Source of the DNA: Pseudomonadota bacterium
GTDB taxonomy: Bacteria > Pseudomonadota > Gammaproteobacteria > Steroidobacterales > Woeseiaceae
Assembly: GCA_022565135.1 (NCBI GenBank)
Contig: JADFKA010000070.1
Coordinates: 1-8,135, forward strand
Direction: 5' to 3'
DNA: 8,135 bases
Made by a program: the position numbers and the translations under genes. The notes beneath the pieces were generated by a model. That model had not been told where the DNA came from. It was given only the letters and a program-made list of their open reading frames with translations, and ran no database searches. This document shows, one piece after another, positions 6,696-8,135 of this stretch. Positions within the stretch are counted from its first letter, which is position 1. Each line of letters opens with the position of its first letter.

Positions 6696-7901
6696 ATGCG
6701 TATGGGCAAGGCGACAATCCTGGTTCTGGATTCATTTGGTATCGGCGCGACAGCCGATGCCGGGCGCTTCGGTGACGAGGGTTCGAATACATTTGGGCAT
6801 ATTGCGAGCGTCCGTGCGGCGTCAGACGCAGGTCCACTGCAGCTGCCGAATCTCGCAAGTCTCGGGCTTTTTCATGCCAGCCGAGACAGTACGGGCGAAT
6901 TTCCGGCGGGTGTGGACACTGATGTCGAGATAGTCGGAGCATATGGTTTTGCCGAGGAACTATCGACCGGTAAAGATACGCCCAGCGGGCACTGGGAAAT
7001 TGCGGGCCTGCCCGTACTTTTCGAATGGGGCTACTTCACGAAGCTCATGGACACGTTTCCACCGGAGCTGCTTGAGAAACTGGTCAAGCAGGCAGATCTC
7101 CCCGGCGTTCTTGGCAACTGTCATTCGTCCGGTACGACGATCATCGCTGAACTCGGAGACGAACACGTGCGCACAGGCAAGCCCATTTTTTATACGTCTG
7201 CCGACAGTGTTTTTCAGATCGCGTGTCATGAGGAGTCGTTTGGATTGCAGGCGCTCTACGATCTGTGCGACTTCGCGCGTGAATTGGTCGATGAGTACGA
7301 CATCGGCCGGGTGATTGCGCGTCCGTTTATTGGTGACAGCGCTGAATCCTACGTTCGCACTGGTAATCGACGCGACCTGACGACGCCACCGCATGGCGAT
7401 ACCGTTCTCGATAAGCTCGTCGCTGACGGTGGTGAAGTTATCAGCGTTGGCAAGATTGCCGATATCTATGCGCACCGGGGCATCACAAAAAAAATCAAAG
7501 CAACAGGTAACGCTGCGCTGTTTGATGCGACACTCACGGAAATGGCCGATGCACCCGACCACTCCATCGTCTTTACGAATTTTGTCGATTTCGACATGTT
7601 GTTCGGACATCGTCGTGATGTTGAGGGATACGCGGCCGCACTTGAGTACTTCGACAATCGCCTGCCCGAGATTCTGGATTTGATACGCGACGATGACTTT
7701 CTTGTCATTACTGCGGATCATGGTTGTGACCCGACCTGGAAAGGCAGCGATCACACTCGCGAGCATATTCCAGTACTGGCTTATGGCGGTTGTGTTACAG
7801 CCGGTGCGATCGGTAAACGCGAAACATTCGCTGATATAGGTCAGAGCCTGGCGATGTTCTTCAGTCTCTCGCCGATGGACTACGGCAAAAGTTTCTTGTA
7901 G
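6696..7901 (+). CDS. deoB: Phosphopentomutase
   Basis: This enzyme interconverts ribose-1-phosphate and ribose-5-phosphate, and the deoxyribose forms, linking nucleoside phosphorolysis to central carbon metabolism in the cytoplasm. At 401 residues it is close to the family's usual length of about 400 and looks intact. It belongs to the alkaline-phosphatase-like metalloenzyme superfamily with two manganese ions. All expected ligands can be placed by spacing against the known Bacillus enzyme: D12 (VLDSFGIG), D300 and H305 (VDFDMLFGHRRD), D341 and H342 (TADHGCDPT) and H353 (SDHTREH). The phospho-acceptor threonine is T95 in KDTPSGHWE. The start is ATG 6696 or ATG 6702; neither has a good Shine-Dalgarno sequence, so the choice is uncertain by two residues. 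It begins 31 bp after the anti-sigma gene, too close to exclude read-through, though its function is unrelated. No other nucleoside-salvage gene (deoA, deoC, deoD) is visible nearby. Confidence 0.95.
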   Translation: MRMGKATILVLDSFGIGATADAGRFGDEGSNTFGHIASVRAASDAGPLQLPNLASLGLFHASRDSTGEFPAGVDTDVEIVGAYGFAEELSTGKDTPSGHWEIAGLPVLFEWGYFTKLMDTFPPELLEKLVKQADLPGVLGNCHSSGTTIIAELGDEHVRTGKPIFYTSADSVFQIACHEESFGLQALYDLCDFARELVDEYDIGRVIARPFIGDSAESYVRTGNRRDLTTPPHGDTVLDKLVADGGEVISVGKIADIYAHRGITKKIKATGNAALFDATLTEMADAPDHSIVFTNFVDFDMLFGHRRDVEGYAAALEYFDNRLPEILDLIRDDDFLVITADHGCDPTWKGSDHTREHIPVLAYGGCVTAGAIGKRETFADIGQSLAMFFSLSPMDYGKSFL

Positions 7902-7911
7902 GAGCTCGGTC

Positions 7912-8135
7912 TTATCCGCGAAGTTTTGTGGCCAGCAACGTTGCCAGCCAGGCGCTGGCGACGATTCCAACCAGGGTTACGAGCGACAGCCACAACGGAT
8001 GCGGTATCAAAATAAAATTCGCGGTCGACGCTGCAAGCACTATGCCGCCAACTACAACTGCGAACGCAGCTGGTTTGACTGTGCCGATGGCGCAGGCGAC
8101 CAATATGCCGAAGAATCCCCCTGCAACTGAGGATG
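7912..8135 (-). CDS. Small hydrophobic membrane protein, 5'-partial
   Basis: The frame reads from the window edge on the - strand to a TAA at 7912-7914, giving 73 visible residues. A TTG at 8101-8103 could be a start, but the frame stays open and hydrophobic through 8133 (SSVAGGFFGI), so the true start is probably outside. Visible sequence holds about three transmembrane segments, rich in Ala, Val, Leu and Gly, including PAAFAVVVGGIVLAAS and LWLSLVTLVGIVASAWLA. The C-terminus ends in a short basic tail (TKLRG). I do not recognise the family and cannot give a function. It converges on deoB with only 10 bp between the stops. Confidence 0.65.
   Translation of the reverse strand, partial: SSVAGGFFGILVACAIGTVKPAAFAVVVGGIVLAASTANFILIPHPLWLSLVTLVGIVASAWLATLLATKLRG

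Noticed and set aside
7935..7944. Perfect palindrome GCAACGTTGC and nearby GCCAGC/GCTGGC repeats
   Set aside because: They fall within the coding sequence of the - strand membrane protein, where repeated Leu-Ala-Thr codons explain the pattern; there is no T run for a terminator.
6960..7970. 336-codon open frame on the - strand opposite deoB
   Set aside because: It lies almost wholly antisense to a gene with every catalytic residue intact, and its translation shows no domain, so it is a codon-bias shadow.

Overview
The window reads as a chromosomal segment of moderate-to-high GC from a gram-negative bacterium. A lipoprotein signal, a PutP-like symporter, an ECF sigma/anti-sigma pair and proteobacterial-style DeoB and PssA proteins suggest a gammaproteobacterium. 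A marine-sediment lineage such as Woeseiaceae is my guess from protein flavour only; nothing here proves it. I see no rRNA, tRNA, CRISPR array, IS element or phage gene. Coding density is high and nearly everything is on the + strand.

Left block (1-4606): the 3' part of a CDP-alcohol phosphatidyltransferase, most likely phosphatidylserine synthase (pssA), is cut by the window edge. After 22 bp comes an 810-residue secreted lipoprotein metalloprotease with a complete HExxHxxGxxH zinc site. After only 4 bp more comes a PutP-type sodium:solute symporter. The spacing suggests one transcript, at least for the last two genes. A plausible division of labour is that the protease cuts peptides at the cell surface and the symporter imports an amino acid or similar small solute, but the substrates are unknown.

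Middle block (4607-6664): a 162-bp non-coding gap holds two inverted repeats and a possible promoter. It precedes a three-gene group: an acidic secreted protein of unknown function that looks internally duplicated, an ECF sigma factor (GTG start), and a small single-pass membrane protein whose start overlaps the sigma stop. The last is best explained as the cognate anti-sigma factor. This is the least conventional part of the window.

Right block (6665-8135): a full-length phosphopentomutase (deoB) with all metal ligands present, used in (deoxy)ribonucleoside salvage. It converges, with a 10-bp gap, on the 3' end of a small hydrophobic membrane protein on the - strand that runs off the window.

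Most of the window is ordinary housekeeping or transport. The candidates for something undescribed are the secreted-protein/sigma/anti-sigma module and its upstream inverted repeats, and the symporter's altered sodium-site motif.
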